From JBFGJH01 sp041586155 (GTDB lineage Bacteria; Actinomycetota; Acidimicrobiia; Spongiisociales; JAENVV01): DNA of 64,000 nt. The notes below the pieces were generated by a model, which did no database searches, was not told where the DNA came from, and was given only the letters and a program-made list of their open reading frames with translations. The stretch's first letter is position 1. Every line of letters starts with the position of its first letter. The translations under genes and the position numbers were made by a program. Location of the stretch: positions 1-64,000 of the forward strand of contig JBFHAT010000009.1 in assembly GCA_041586155.1 (NCBI GenBank), read 5' to 3'. This document shows positions 26,662-35,313 of the stretch, in pieces.

Positions 26662-27135
26662 ATGCAACAGGTGTTCGTGCGCCAGCTGCCTCGCCAACCG
26701 ACGTTTGTCGTACGGGGGCGCGTTGCCGTAGAGGACATCGGACAGTGGTTGGGACCCGTCTTCCATCGCACAGCCGCAGCCGCCGGCAGTTCGATCGTAG
26801 GGCCACCATTCGCCCGCTATCACATGGTGGGCGAAGCGCCTACGGAGTTCGAAGTCGAAGCCGGCTTTCCGGTCGCCGTGGCGGGGACCGCCGAGAACGG
26901 AGTGGAAACTTCCGAGCTCCCCGGCGGGCCTGCGCTGGTGGTGACGCACATTGGGCCGTTCGATGAGATCGCATCGGCCTACGAGGCGGTGACCGAGTGG
27001 TTGGCAGAGCACGGCGACGAGACGGCCGGGGCACCGTGGGAGGTCTATCTGACCGACCCCGCGCAGGAGCCGGATCCGGCTCGATGGCGCACGGAGATCG
27101 TACAGCCGTACCGTCCCAAAGAAGCGGGCTCCTAG
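26662..27135 (+). CDS. GyrI-like small-molecule-binding domain protein
   Basis: 157 residues, a lone GyrI/AraC-effector-binding (SOUL-like) domain with no DNA-binding part. Typical features are the opening strand (VFVRQLPRQPTFVVRG), a central EVEAGFPV strand and the late GPFDEIASAYEAV helix and WEVYLTDP strand. ATG at 26662 has AAGGAGG 4 bases upstream. It lies 51 bases before hutU on the same strand and could be co-transcribed with the hut operon, perhaps binding a pathway metabolite (inference). Stand-alone members elsewhere bind toxins or hydrophobic ligands. Confidence 0.8.
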   Translation: MQQVFVRQLPRQPTFVVRGRVAVEDIGQWLGPVFHRTAAAAGSSIVGPPFARYHMVGEAPTEFEVEAGFPVAVAGTAENGVETSELPGGPALVVTHIGPFDEIASAYEAVTEWLAEHGDETAGAPWEVYLTDPAQEPDPARWRTEIVQPYRPKEAGS

Positions 27136-27186
27136 CGGGTAGATTCGAGCGTCACGGCTCGTAGGGGCCTGAGAGGAGGAGCGACG

Positions 27187-28839
27187 GTGGAGGGCGCGCG
27201 CGTCGTGAGGGCGCCGAGAGGTGTCTCGCTTTCCTGCAAGGGCTGGGAACAAGAAGCGGCTCTGCGCATGCTCATGAACAACCTCGACGCAGAGGTTGCC
27301 GAGCGACCCGACGACCTGGTGGTGTACGGCGGCACCGGCCGTGCCGCCCGAAGTTGGGCGGCATTCGACGGCATCGTGGCCGCCCTACGGGACCTCGAGG
27401 ACGATGAGACTCTGCTCGTCCAGTCGGGGAAGCCGGTAGGTGTCTTCCGGACCCACGAGTTCGCCCCGAGAGTGCTCATCGCCAACTCCCATCTCGTCCC
27501 CGAATGGGCCACCTGGGAAGAGTTCCGTCGGCTGGAAGCGTTGGGTCTCACGATGTACGGCCAGATGACGGCTGGGTCGTGGATCTACATCGGCACACAG
27601 GGCATCCTGCAGGGAACCTACGAGTGTTTCGCCGAGATCGCTCGCCGGCGATTCGACGGGAGCTTGAAAGGAACGGTCACTCTGACCGCCGGCTTGGGGG
27701 GAATGGGCGGCGCACAACCTCTGGCCGTCACCATGAACGAGGGAGTGGCTCTCGTCGTCGAGGTCGATCCTCATCGGATCCGACGACGGCTCGAGACGCG
27801 CTATCTCGACGAGGCGACCGACGACCTCGCGGAAGCCGTGGACCTCTGTCGCGCCGCCAAGCGAGAAGGTGTGGCGACCTCGGTGGGTTTGCTGGGGAAC
27901 GCCGCCGACGTGCTGCCCCGCCTGCTAGCGGCCGGCTTCGAGGCGGACATCGTCACGGATCAGACGTCGGCCCACGACCCGCTCTCGTACATCCCCGACG
28001 ATCTCACCGCCGAGGCGGCGGATCGCCTCCGCCGCGAGGATCCCGATACCTATACCCGTCGGTCCCGATCCGCCATGGCGCGTCACTGCGAGGCGATGGT
28101 CGGGTTCCTCGATAGGGGCGCTGAGGTCTTCGATTACGGCAACAGTCTCCGAGCCGAGGCGGAGCTCGGTGGATTCGACCGAGCGTTCGCCTTTCCCGGC
28201 TTTCTGCCGGCCTACATTCGTCCCCTCTTCTGTGAGGGCAAGGGCCCCTTCCGCTGGGTGGCGCTGTCTGGCGACCCGGCCGACATCGAAGCAACCGACC
28301 AGGCTGTGCTGAGAACGTTTCCAGAAGACGAAGCCCTCGCCAGGTGGATCCGTCTGGCCGCCGAGAAGGTTGCGTTTCAGGGTCTGCCTGCGCGCATCTG
28401 CTGGTTGGGCTATGGAGAGCGGGCGAAGCTGGGCCTGGAGTTCAATGCCATGGTTGCGTCGGGGGAGGTGAGCGCGCCGATCGTCATCGGTCGGGACCAT
28501 CTCGACTCGGGCTCGGTGGCCTCGCCGTATCGCGAGACAGAAGCGATGGTCGACGGCAGCGACGCCATCGCCGACTGGCCGCTCCTCAATGCGCTCGTCA
28601 ACACTGCAGCAGGCGCGTCATGGGTGAGCATCCACCACGGCGGAGGCGTGGGGATCGGACGCTCGATCCACGCCGGGATGGTGGTCGTCGCCGACGGGAG
28701 TGCACGCGCTGCGACCCGCCTCGAGCGGGTGTTGACCACCGATCCTGGGACCGGCGTCATGCGTCATGCAGACGCGGGATACGACGAGGCAATCGAAGTA
28801 GCACGAGCGCGCGGGCTGTCCCTGCCCATGGTCGAATGA
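27187..28839 (+). CDS. hutU: Urocanate hydratase
   Basis: 550 residues, full length. The enzyme hydrates urocanate to 4-imidazolone-5-propionate using tightly bound NAD+ as an electrophile. Family signatures are plentiful: TAGSWIYIGTQGILQGTYE, LGGMGGAQP, and near the C-terminus HHGGGVGIGRSIHAGMV; the conserved Cys-Trp-Leu-Gly active-site loop is seen as ARICWLGYGER. GTG at 27187 follows GGAGG. It is the first enzyme gene of the hut operon and overlaps hutF by 4 bases. Confidence 0.98.
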   Translation: MEGARVVRAPRGVSLSCKGWEQEAALRMLMNNLDAEVAERPDDLVVYGGTGRAARSWAAFDGIVAALRDLEDDETLLVQSGKPVGVFRTHEFAPRVLIANSHLVPEWATWEEFRRLEALGLTMYGQMTAGSWIYIGTQGILQGTYECFAEIARRRFDGSLKGTVTLTAGLGGMGGAQPLAVTMNEGVALVVEVDPHRIRRRLETRYLDEATDDLAEAVDLCRAAKREGVATSVGLLGNAADVLPRLLAAGFEADIVTDQTSAHDPLSYIPDDLTAEAADRLRREDPDTYTRRSRSAMARHCEAMVGFLDRGAEVFDYGNSLRAEAELGGFDRAFAFPGFLPAYIRPLFCEGKGPFRWVALSGDPADIEATDQAVLRTFPEDEALARWIRLAAEKVAFQGLPARICWLGYGERAKLGLEFNAMVASGEVSAPIVIGRDHLDSGSVASPYRETEAMVDGSDAIADWPLLNALVNTAAGASWVSIHHGGGVGIGRSIHAGMVVVADGSARAATRLERVLTTDPGTGVMRHADAGYDEAIEVARARGLSLPMVE

Positions 28840-30161
28840 CGCACACCTATTGGGCACCGGCGGCCTGGACCGGCACGGAGTGGGTCACGGGACTGGAATT
28901 CGAGGTCGACGCCGGGACCGTGACCAGTTCGGCACGCACCTCGCGGCCATCGCCCGCGGCGTCCCGGCTGGACGGTCCGGTGCTGCCCGGCTTGGTCAAC
29001 ACGCACTCCCACGCCTTCCACCGCGCACTGCGCGGACGCGTCCACGGGCCTGGCGACTTCTGGGGCTGGCGGCGCGACATGTATGCGGTAGCGAGCGCGC
29101 TCGACCCGGACCGCTATGAACTGCTGGCGACCGCCGTCTTCGGAGAGATGGTCGCCGCCGGGATCACCATGGTTGGGGAGTTTCACTACCTCCATCGGGG
29201 ACCAGACGGAGTGGCGTACTCACAGCCGAACGAGATGGGCCAGGCGCTCGTTCGAGCGGCGAACGCCGCCGGCATTCGGTTGTGTCTCATCGACGCCTGC
29301 TACCTGGCGTCGGATGCCGACGGGTCACCGCCCGAGGGAGCCCAGCTTCGTTTCTCGGACGGCAGCTCCGAGGCATGGACTGAGCGCCATGCTGCCCTCA
29401 CGGCTGCGCTTGCGCAGTCGCCCAACGTGACGGTCGCCGCCGCGGTCCATTCGATCCGTGCGGTGCCGTCGGCCGATCTGCCCACCGTGGCGGCGGGAGC
29501 AGGCGATCAGCCGCTGCATGTCCACGTCTCCGAGCAGGCCGCCGAGAACGAGCGCTGCATCGAGCTGTACGGGCAGACGCCCACCGAGCTCCTGTACGAG
29601 CACGGCGTGCTCGGCCCGGGGACCACCGCGGTGCATGCGACTCATCTCGAGGCCGGCGACATCGCCCGACTCGCCACCACCGGCACCGGCGTGTGCATGT
29701 GCCCCACCACGGAACGCGACCTCGGCGATGGGTTGGGGCCGGCCATCGAACTGGCCAAGGCCGGCGTCGAGCTGTCCGTCGGGACGGACTCCCACGCGCA
29801 GCTCGACATGTTCGAGGAGATCCGTGGCGTCGAGATGAACGACCGAGCCCGGCTCCGACGCCGGGGGCTGCACTCGCCGAGCGACCTCGTGGCGGCCGCC
29901 ACCAGCAATGGCGCCGCAGCGTTGGGTCAAAACGTGTGGGGCATCATCGCAGGCGCTCCGGCCGACTTCGTCGTGGTGGACGATGCTTCGGTCAGGACGG
30001 CGGGCGGCGAAGGCATCGACGCGATGCTTTTCACGGCCACGTCTGCAGACGTGCGCGAGACGTACGTAGGTGGCGAACAGGTGTGGGGAAACGGCGAGCA
30101 TGCCTCGCTCGGCGGGCTTGCTTTCCTGCTCGAGGAGGCGGTCCGGTCGGTGGCGCCATGA
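28836..30161 (+). CDS. hutF: Formimidoylglutamate deiminase
   Basis: 441 residues of the amidohydrolase superfamily. HutF converts N-formimidoyl-L-glutamate to N-formyl-L-glutamate and ammonia. The HxH metal motif lies in NTHSHAFHRALRG, further ligands in HVHVSEQAAEN and ATHLEA, and the catalytic Asp in GTDSHAQLDMFEEIR; the last stretch and the SEQ motif are characteristic of HutF rather than HutI or generic deaminases. ATG at 28836 overlaps hutU in ATGA. Its presence means the five-step route through N-formylglutamate is used, which then needs a deformylase. Confidence 0.93.
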   Translation: MTHTYWAPAAWTGTEWVTGLEFEVDAGTVTSSARTSRPSPAASRLDGPVLPGLVNTHSHAFHRALRGRVHGPGDFWGWRRDMYAVASALDPDRYELLATAVFGEMVAAGITMVGEFHYLHRGPDGVAYSQPNEMGQALVRAANAAGIRLCLIDACYLASDADGSPPEGAQLRFSDGSSEAWTERHAALTAALAQSPNVTVAAAVHSIRAVPSADLPTVAAGAGDQPLHVHVSEQAAENERCIELYGQTPTELLYEHGVLGPGTTAVHATHLEAGDIARLATTGTGVCMCPTTERDLGDGLGPAIELAKAGVELSVGTDSHAQLDMFEEIRGVEMNDRARLRRRGLHSPSDLVAAATSNGAAALGQNVWGIIAGAPADFVVVDDASVRTAGGEGIDAMLFTATSADVRETYVGGEQVWGNGEHASLGGLAFLLEEAVRSVAP

Positions 30162-31354
30162 TCGACCTCGCCATCACCGGGGGGGTGGTCGCGACGATGC
30201 AGAACGACCCCCTCGCGGCCGAGCATGTGGCGGTGGGAGTCTCCGGGGGGAGAATCGTCTTCTTGGGTTCCGAGCAGGACGTCCCGAACGCCGCCGAGAC
30301 GCTCGAGGCGGATGGGCGGCTCGTGACGCCGGGGCTCGTCGACTGTCACACCCACTTGGTGTACGGAGGGGATCGCCTGGCCGACTTCTCGCGACGGCTC
30401 GGAGGGGAGACCTATACCGCTCTCGCCGAGTCCGGCATGGGCATCCTGTCCACCGTAGGCGCAACGCGGTCGGCTTCGTACGAGGATCTCTTGGCCGGCG
30501 CGACGCGCAGAGCTCGCTGGCTGGCCCGCAACGGCGTGACCACCGTCGAGATCAAGTCCGGATACGGGCTGACCGTGGAGGACGAGCTGCGGATGCTCCA
30601 CGTCGGGCGACAAGCGGCTGCCAATGCGGGTTTGCGTGTGTCACTGACGTTGCTCGCAGCCCACGTCGTCCCCCAAGACGAACGCCGCTCCGACTATGTC
30701 GAGATGGTGTGCCGGGAGATGATTCCCGCTGCAGTCGGATCCGCCGAAGCGGTCGACGTCTTCGTCGAGAAGATCGCATTCACCACAGCCGAGGCAGAAA
30801 CCATCTTCGCGTCCGCCGTCGAGCACGGATTCTCCGTCAAAGCCCACGTGGGACAGCTGACCGACCTGGGTGGGGCGCAGGTCGCCGCCCGATACGGGGC
30901 CACCAGTGTCGATCATTGCGAGCATCTGGGAGAGCCGGCCGTCGAAGCCCTCGCCGTGTCCGGGACGGTGGCGGTGCTCGCCCCGGGCGCCAACATGTTC
31001 CTCGACGAGTCACGGCGCCCGCCGATCGATGCGCTGCGCCGGCACGGGGTGCCGATGGCGGTGACCACCGACCTCAACCCTGGCTCGTCACCGCTCGCTT
31101 CGCTGCCGCTGGCGGCGGCGCTTGCCGTGCATCGATTCGGGTTGACCGCCGCCGAGGCGCTCGCCGCCATGACCGTCAACGGGGCGCGCGCCCTGGGGCG
31201 AGCCGACAGGGCCGGCATGCTCGCCGTCGGCCGACCCGCCGACATCGTCGTATGGGACCTCCAGCACCCCATCGAGCTGACGTATTGGCTGGGCGCGCCT
31301 GCGTGCTACGCCACCGTGGTGGGTGGCCTGGTCAGTGGGTGGGACGACGCATGA
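30158..31354 (+). CDS. hutI: Imidazolonepropionase
   Basis: 398 residues, an amidohydrolase opening the imidazolone ring to give N-formimidoyl-L-glutamate. Signatures: TPGLVDCHTHLVYGGDR with the HTH metal site, IKSGYGLT, HVGQL and DHCEHL with further His ligands, and TDLNPGSSP with the catalytic Asp. ATG at 30158 overlaps the hutF stop by 4 bases, and the stop overlaps the deformylase-like gene by 4 bases. Confidence 0.97.
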   Translation: MIDLAITGGVVATMQNDPLAAEHVAVGVSGGRIVFLGSEQDVPNAAETLEADGRLVTPGLVDCHTHLVYGGDRLADFSRRLGGETYTALAESGMGILSTVGATRSASYEDLLAGATRRARWLARNGVTTVEIKSGYGLTVEDELRMLHVGRQAAANAGLRVSLTLLAAHVVPQDERRSDYVEMVCREMIPAAVGSAEAVDVFVEKIAFTTAEAETIFASAVEHGFSVKAHVGQLTDLGGAQVAARYGATSVDHCEHLGEPAVEALAVSGTVAVLAPGANMFLDESRRPPIDALRRHGVPMAVTTDLNPGSSPLASLPLAAALAVHRFGLTAAEALAAMTVNGARALGRADRAGMLAVGRPADIVVWDLQHPIELTYWLGAPACYATVVGGLVSGWDDA

Positions 31355-31926
31355 CGGTTCGAGCGATCACCAAGCTCGGAGATCCGATACTGCGCGCACC
31401 GACCAGGCACGTCACCTCATCCGAGCTGGTAACAGCCGACTGCCAAGCGTTGATCGACGATCTCATCGAGACGATGCGGGCTGCCAACGGTGCCGGGATC
31501 GCCGCCAACCAGATCGGCGACCCGCGTCGCATTTGCGTCATCGAGGTCCGCCCGGGCAACCCTCGATACCCGTACAAGCCTCCGCATCCGCTGACGGTGC
31601 TGGTCAATCCCGTGCTGGAATGGCAGAGCGAAGCCCGATACGACAACAACGAAGGATGTCTGTCGGTGCCTGATCTGCGGGGCGACCTGACACGATCGGT
31701 GGAGGTGGTCGTGTCCGGCTACGACCGCGACGGCGGTCCCGTGGAGCACCACCTGCGAGGCCTCACTGCGGGGACGGCGCAGCACGAGGTCGACCATCTG
31801 GACGGTATCGTCTTCGTCGACCGCGTCGACGACCCTCGTTCGTTGTCGACGTGGGAAGAATTCCAGAAGCATCGGGCCGGGCCGTTCGAGGCTCGGATCC
31901 GGAAGATGGTCGAGGAGATGACGTGA
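31351..31926 (+). CDS. Peptide-deformylase-family metallohydrolase in the hut operon; candidate N-formylglutamate deformylase
   Basis: 191 residues with all three catalytic motifs of peptide deformylase: GAGIAANQ (47-54), EGCLS (101-105, metal ligand Cys103) and HEVDH (145-149, two His ligands and the catalytic Glu146). Ribosome-associated peptide deformylase removes formyl from N-terminal Met; this gene instead sits between hutI and hutH with 4-base overlaps on both sides. HutF in the same operon makes N-formylglutamate and no HutG-type deformylase is present, so hydrolysis of N-formylglutamate to glutamate and formate is the likely job (inference). A housekeeping peptide deformylase recruited by chance is the alternative. 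The family call is certain; the substrate is not. Confidence 0.9.
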   Translation: MTVRAITKLGDPILRAPTRHVTSSELVTADCQALIDDLIETMRAANGAGIAANQIGDPRRICVIEVRPGNPRYPYKPPHPLTVLVNPVLEWQSEARYDNNEGCLSVPDLRGDLTRSVEVVVSGYDRDGGPVEHHLRGLTAGTAQHEVDHLDGIVFVDRVDDPRSLSTWEEFQKHRAGPFEARIRKMVEEMT

Positions 31927-33437
31927 GTCGAGGTGTAGTCATCGACGGCGGACCTCTCCGTCGGGACGAAGTTGTGGCCGTGGCCGGCGGCGGCGTGGGT
32001 GTGACCCTCGACGAGGCGGCTGTCGGTTCGATGGAAGCCGCACGGACAACCGTCGAGAGCGCCATCGCCGAAGAGCGGGTCGTGTACGGCATCACCACCG
32101 GTTTCGGTGCCCTGGCGACCACCCACATCGGGCGCGACGACGTCGATCGACTTCAGCACGAGCTGTTGCGGTCGCATGCGGCCGGGGTCGGGCCGCCGCT
32201 GCCCGATCCGGTGGTCAGGGCGATGCTGTTGCTGCGGGCGCGCACACTGGCACAGGGGCATTCCGGTGTGAGGACTGCAGTAGTCGAGCGCATCCTCGAT
32301 CTTCTGGAGGCCGATATCCTGCCGGTCGTGCCGGCGCAAGGATCGGTGGGCGCCAGTGGCGACCTGGCCCCGTTCGCCCATCTGGCATTGCCGCTGATCG
32401 GCGAGGGGACGGTTCGGCTCGACGGTGAAGAGATGGCCGCCTCTGATGCCCTCGCCCAGTCGGGACTCGAGTCGCTCAGCCTTCGAGCCAAGGAAGGTCT
32501 CAGCCTCCTCAACGGAACCGAGGGGATGCTAGCGATGGGAGTGCTTGCACTCGAGGAAGCGGAGCGGCTGGCGATGGTCGCCGACCAGGCCTGCGCGCTG
32601 ACCGTTGAGGCGGTGCTCGGCTCGAATACGCCGTACGATCCCCGGCTCCACGCGCTCCGCCCCCATCCCGGTCAGGTGACGTCGGCGCAACACATCGCCG
32701 CGCTGCTCGAGGGATCCGAGATCGTCGAGAGCCACCGTGAGGACCTGACCCACGCGGTCCAGGACGCCTACTCGCTTCGCTGTGCCCCGCAGGTGCACGG
32801 GGCGGTGCGCGACACGCTCTCCCACGCCGCCCGGGTCTTCGAGACGGAGTTGGGTTCGGTGGTGGACAACCCGATCGTGTTTCCCGACACCGGCGATGTG
32901 CTCTCCGGCGGGAACTTCCACGGGCAGCCACTGGCGTTCGCCTTGGACTTCATGGCGGTGGCGCTCGAGGAGCTGGCCTCGATTTCGGAGCGGCGGACGG
33001 ACCGGATGCTCGACCCTGATCGGTCGTCAGGGCTCACTCCGTTCCTGGCGACCCGGCCGGGACTGCACTCAGGTCTGATGCTCGCCCAATACACCGCGGC
33101 GGCGCTCGTGGCCGAGACGAGGATCTTGGCGCATCCGGCATCGATCGATTCGATACCCACCTCGGGGCTGCAGGAGGATCATGTGTCGATGGGCTTCGGT
33201 GCAGCCCGCAAGCTGTGGGATGTGATAGGCGATGTCCGGCTGGTGCTGGCCATCGAATTGGTTTGTGGCGCCGAGGGGATCGATCAACGGGCCCCGCTCC
33301 GGCCCGGTGCGGGCAGCAGTCGTGTCCACGACGTCGTTCGTTCGGCGGTGCCGGTGCTGGAAGGGGATCGCCCGATCGGCGTGGACATCGAAGCGGTGGC
33401 CGGCCTCATCGCCTCCGGTGCATTCGACTCGCTCTGA
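31923..33437 (+). CDS. hutH: Histidine ammonia-lyase
   Basis: 504 residues. The enzyme deaminates histidine to urocanate using the MIO prosthetic group formed from Ala144-Ser145-Gly146 in GSVGASGDLAP (140-150). The catalytic Tyr lies in VYGITTGFG (Tyr55), and SQ-type and NPIVF segments (VVDNPIVFP) fit histidine lyases; LQEDHVSMG is also diagnostic. GTG at 31923 overlaps the deformylase-like gene in GTGA. It is unusual that the first pathway enzyme is the last gene of the operon. Confidence 0.97.
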   Translation: MSRGVVIDGGPLRRDEVVAVAGGGVGVTLDEAAVGSMEAARTTVESAIAEERVVYGITTGFGALATTHIGRDDVDRLQHELLRSHAAGVGPPLPDPVVRAMLLLRARTLAQGHSGVRTAVVERILDLLEADILPVVPAQGSVGASGDLAPFAHLALPLIGEGTVRLDGEEMAASDALAQSGLESLSLRAKEGLSLLNGTEGMLAMGVLALEEAERLAMVADQACALTVEAVLGSNTPYDPRLHALRPHPGQVTSAQHIAALLEGSEIVESHREDLTHAVQDAYSLRCAPQVHGAVRDTLSHAARVFETELGSVVDNPIVFPDTGDVLSGGNFHGQPLAFALDFMAVALEELASISERRTDRMLDPDRSSGLTPFLATRPGLHSGLMLAQYTAAALVAETRILAHPASIDSIPTSGLQEDHVSMGFGAARKLWDVIGDVRLVLAIELVCGAEGIDQRAPLRPGAGSSRVHDVVRSAVPVLEGDRPIGVDIEAVAGLIASGAFDSL

Positions 33438-34610
33438 TCAGGAGAGCAGCTGCGCCATACGGTTGATGGCGCGCTCGATGTTCTCGGGGGCAGCCGCATA
33501 GCTGAGCCGCAGGAAGCCCTCACCGAATGCACCGAAACTGGTGCCGGCGATGACGGCCACTCCCGCCTCGGTCAGCAGCCGCTCCTCCATCTCTGCGGAG
33601 CCGATGCCTGTTCCGGTGATGTTGGCAAACGCGTAGAACGCTCCGCCTGGCATCACGCACGTGACTCCTGGAAGCGAGTTGAGCCCGTCCACGATGAGCT
33701 GCCTGCGCCTCTCGAAGGCTTCCACCATTGTCTCCACATCGTCTTGTGGTCCGCGTAGCGCGGCCGCTCCGGCCACCTGGACCGCTGCCGACGCGCACGA
33801 GTTCGAATTGATCTGGAGGCGTTCCGCATCGTCGATGAAGGCTGCCGGCCAGATTCCGTAACCGAGTCGCCAGCCTGTCATCGAATATGTCTTGGACCAC
33901 CCGTCGAGCATGATCAGACGGTCGCGCAACTCGGGATGTGCCAACAGGCTGGCGTGCAGCACACCGTCGTACACGACGCGGCTATAGATCTCGTCGGAGA
34001 GAATGGCGACATGCGGATGGTCAGCCAGGCCCTTCGCCAGCTGTCGGAGTGAGGGCTCGTCGATCACGCCTCCGGTCGGGTTCGCCGGCGAGTTGACGAT
34101 CAACAGCCTGGTTCGATCGGTGATCTGGCCAAGGACCCGCTCAGCGTCGAACCCGAAGGCGTGGTCTTCGCGCAGTTCGACCGGCACCGGGGTGGCGCCG
34201 GTATAGCTGATCATCGATTCGTAGATGGGAAAGCCCGGGTTGGGATACATGATCTCCGCCCCCGGTTCACCGAACATCTGGATCGCGAAGAACATCGTTG
34301 GCTTGCCGCCAGGTACGAGCATGATGGTCTCGACGTCCACTACCACGCCGCGGCGCATGGCCACGTCGTCGCGGACGGCTTCGCGTACGTCGAGCAGACC
34401 TTTGGCGGGCGTGTAGAAGTGATAGCCGTCGGCCAGGGCCTTTTGGCCGGCTGCGACGATGTGGTGCGGCGTTCGAAAGTCGGGCGCGCCGATTCCCAGG
34501 TTGATGATGTCGTGCCCGGCGCGGCGTAACGCCTCAGCCCGTGCCAAGACCGCGAATGCGGATTCGGTGCCGAGGCGGGCCATCGCCGCGGCCATGGTTG
34601 GGGAAGTCAC
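33438..34610 (-). CDS. Class I/II PLP-dependent aminotransferase, aspartate-aminotransferase-like
   Basis: 390 residues of fold type I. The PLP lysine lies in GWSKTYSMTGWRLGYG, with NLGIGAPDFRTP, NSPANPTGG and the C-terminal Arg in FLRLSYAA as substrate and cofactor contacts. This is the AspC/AraT-like subgroup, often acting on aromatic or branched-chain amino acids or aspartate. GTG at 34610 overlaps the upstream metallo-beta-lactamase gene in GTGA; an ATG at 34595 is an alternative. The stop abuts the hutH stop, so the two run convergently. Confidence 0.92.
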   Translation of the reverse strand: MTSPTMAAAMARLGTESAFAVLARAEALRRAGHDIINLGIGAPDFRTPHHIVAAGQKALADGYHFYTPAKGLLDVREAVRDDVAMRRGVVVDVETIMLVPGGKPTMFFAIQMFGEPGAEIMYPNPGFPIYESMISYTGATPVPVELREDHAFGFDAERVLGQITDRTRLLIVNSPANPTGGVIDEPSLRQLAKGLADHPHVAILSDEIYSRVVYDGVLHASLLAHPELRDRLIMLDGWSKTYSMTGWRLGYGIWPAAFIDDAERLQINSNSCASAAVQVAGAAALRGPQDDVETMVEAFERRRQLIVDGLNSLPGVTCVMPGGAFYAFANITGTGIGSAEMEERLLTEAGVAVIAGTSFGAFGEGFLRLSYAAAPENIERAINRMAQLLS

Positions 34611-35236
34611 AGCGTGTAGCTCTCGCCCCAATCGAGCGGGACGAGCTCGATGTCCGACTCGGCGAGGACACCGGCTGCCATCGCCACGACGAACCTCCGC
34701 CCGGCGGCGCTCAGATAGAAGTCGTGAATGGGTATCACCTGCTTGGGGGCGAGCCGGCGGGCGAACTCGACCGACTTGGTGGTGGTGCCCCAGGGTGTCA
34801 TGAGCGGAAGGGCGAGAACGGGGGCGGAGTAGGTCGGCTGATAGCTGTCGCCAGGATGGGTGATCGCCCCCTCCACGGTGTAGCTGCGGTTGGGCGGTGT
34901 CGCGCCGGTGGGGATGATCTCATGCGCGACGTCCTCGGAGGTGATGCCGCCGGGGTCGGTCGTGGCGACCTCGATGCCATGGCGCTCGAGCAGCGTCGCC
35001 ACGGCCTGGTTCGCATGCACCCGGACGTCGTCGCCGCGGTCGAGGATCCACCGCACGAAATCGGGTTTGACGTGATCTCTGTGCTCGTGGGTGATCAGCA
35101 CGCGGTGCACGTCGCCAATCGAGGCCAGGTCGATTGCGGCGTCGTCGAAAGTGAAGAATCCGGGGTCGACGATCGTGACGAGCCCGTCGACGGTCACCAG
35201 TAGGCATGAATCGGCGAGCCGCCGGATGGTGGTCAT
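34607..35236 (-). CDS. MBL-fold metal-dependent hydrolase (UlaG-like)
   Basis: 209 residues. The metal-binding motif THEHRDH is clear, the protein starts with the beta-hairpin typical of UlaG-like proteins (IRRLADSCLLV...IVDPG), and a late HDFYLS supplies another His. Substrate unknown. ATG at 35236 lies 6 bases after a TACGCT box, suggesting a leaderless two-gene transcript with the aminotransferase. Confidence 0.83.
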   Translation of the reverse strand: MTTIRRLADSCLLVTVDGLVTIVDPGFFTFDDAAIDLASIGDVHRVLITHEHRDHVKPDFVRWILDRGDDVRVHANQAVATLLERHGIEVATTDPGGITSEDVAHEIIPTGATPPNRSYTVEGAITHPGDSYQPTYSAPVLALPLMTPWGTTTKSVEFARRLAPKQVIPIHDFYLSAAGRRFVVAMAAGVLAESDIELVPLDWGESYTL

Positions 35237-35242
35237 GGTGCG

Positions 35243-35248
35243 AGCGTA
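35243..35248 (-). promoter_or_regulatory. TANNNT -10 box of the MBL-aminotransferase operon
   Basis: Read on the minus strand, TACGCT is followed by CGCACC and the ATG at 35236, the leaderless layout. It is divergent from the shikimate kinase promoter about 55 bases away. Confidence 0.5.
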
Positions 35249-35300
35249 GCTGTCCTGCACAGGGTGCCATGGGGACAAGGTGCCACGGGTCTCGGCTGGC

Positions 35301-35306
35301 TACCCT
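35301..35306 (+). promoter_or_regulatory. TANNNT -10 box of the shikimate kinase gene
   Basis: TACCCT is followed by seven bases and the GTG at 35314, with no ribosome binding site; leaderless layout. Confidence 0.5.
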
Positions 35307-35313
35307 CGGGGCC

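Noticed and set aside
30070..31350. Alternative-frame coding region overlapping hutI
   Set aside because: Composition is Arg/Gly/Pro-rich shadow sequence of the conserved hutI gene on the same strand in another frame.
31351..31926. Routine housekeeping def gene that landed in the hut operon by chance
   Set aside because: Not excluded, but overlaps of 4 bases on both sides and the missing hutG make a pathway role more likely; no fmt or other translation gene is adjacent.
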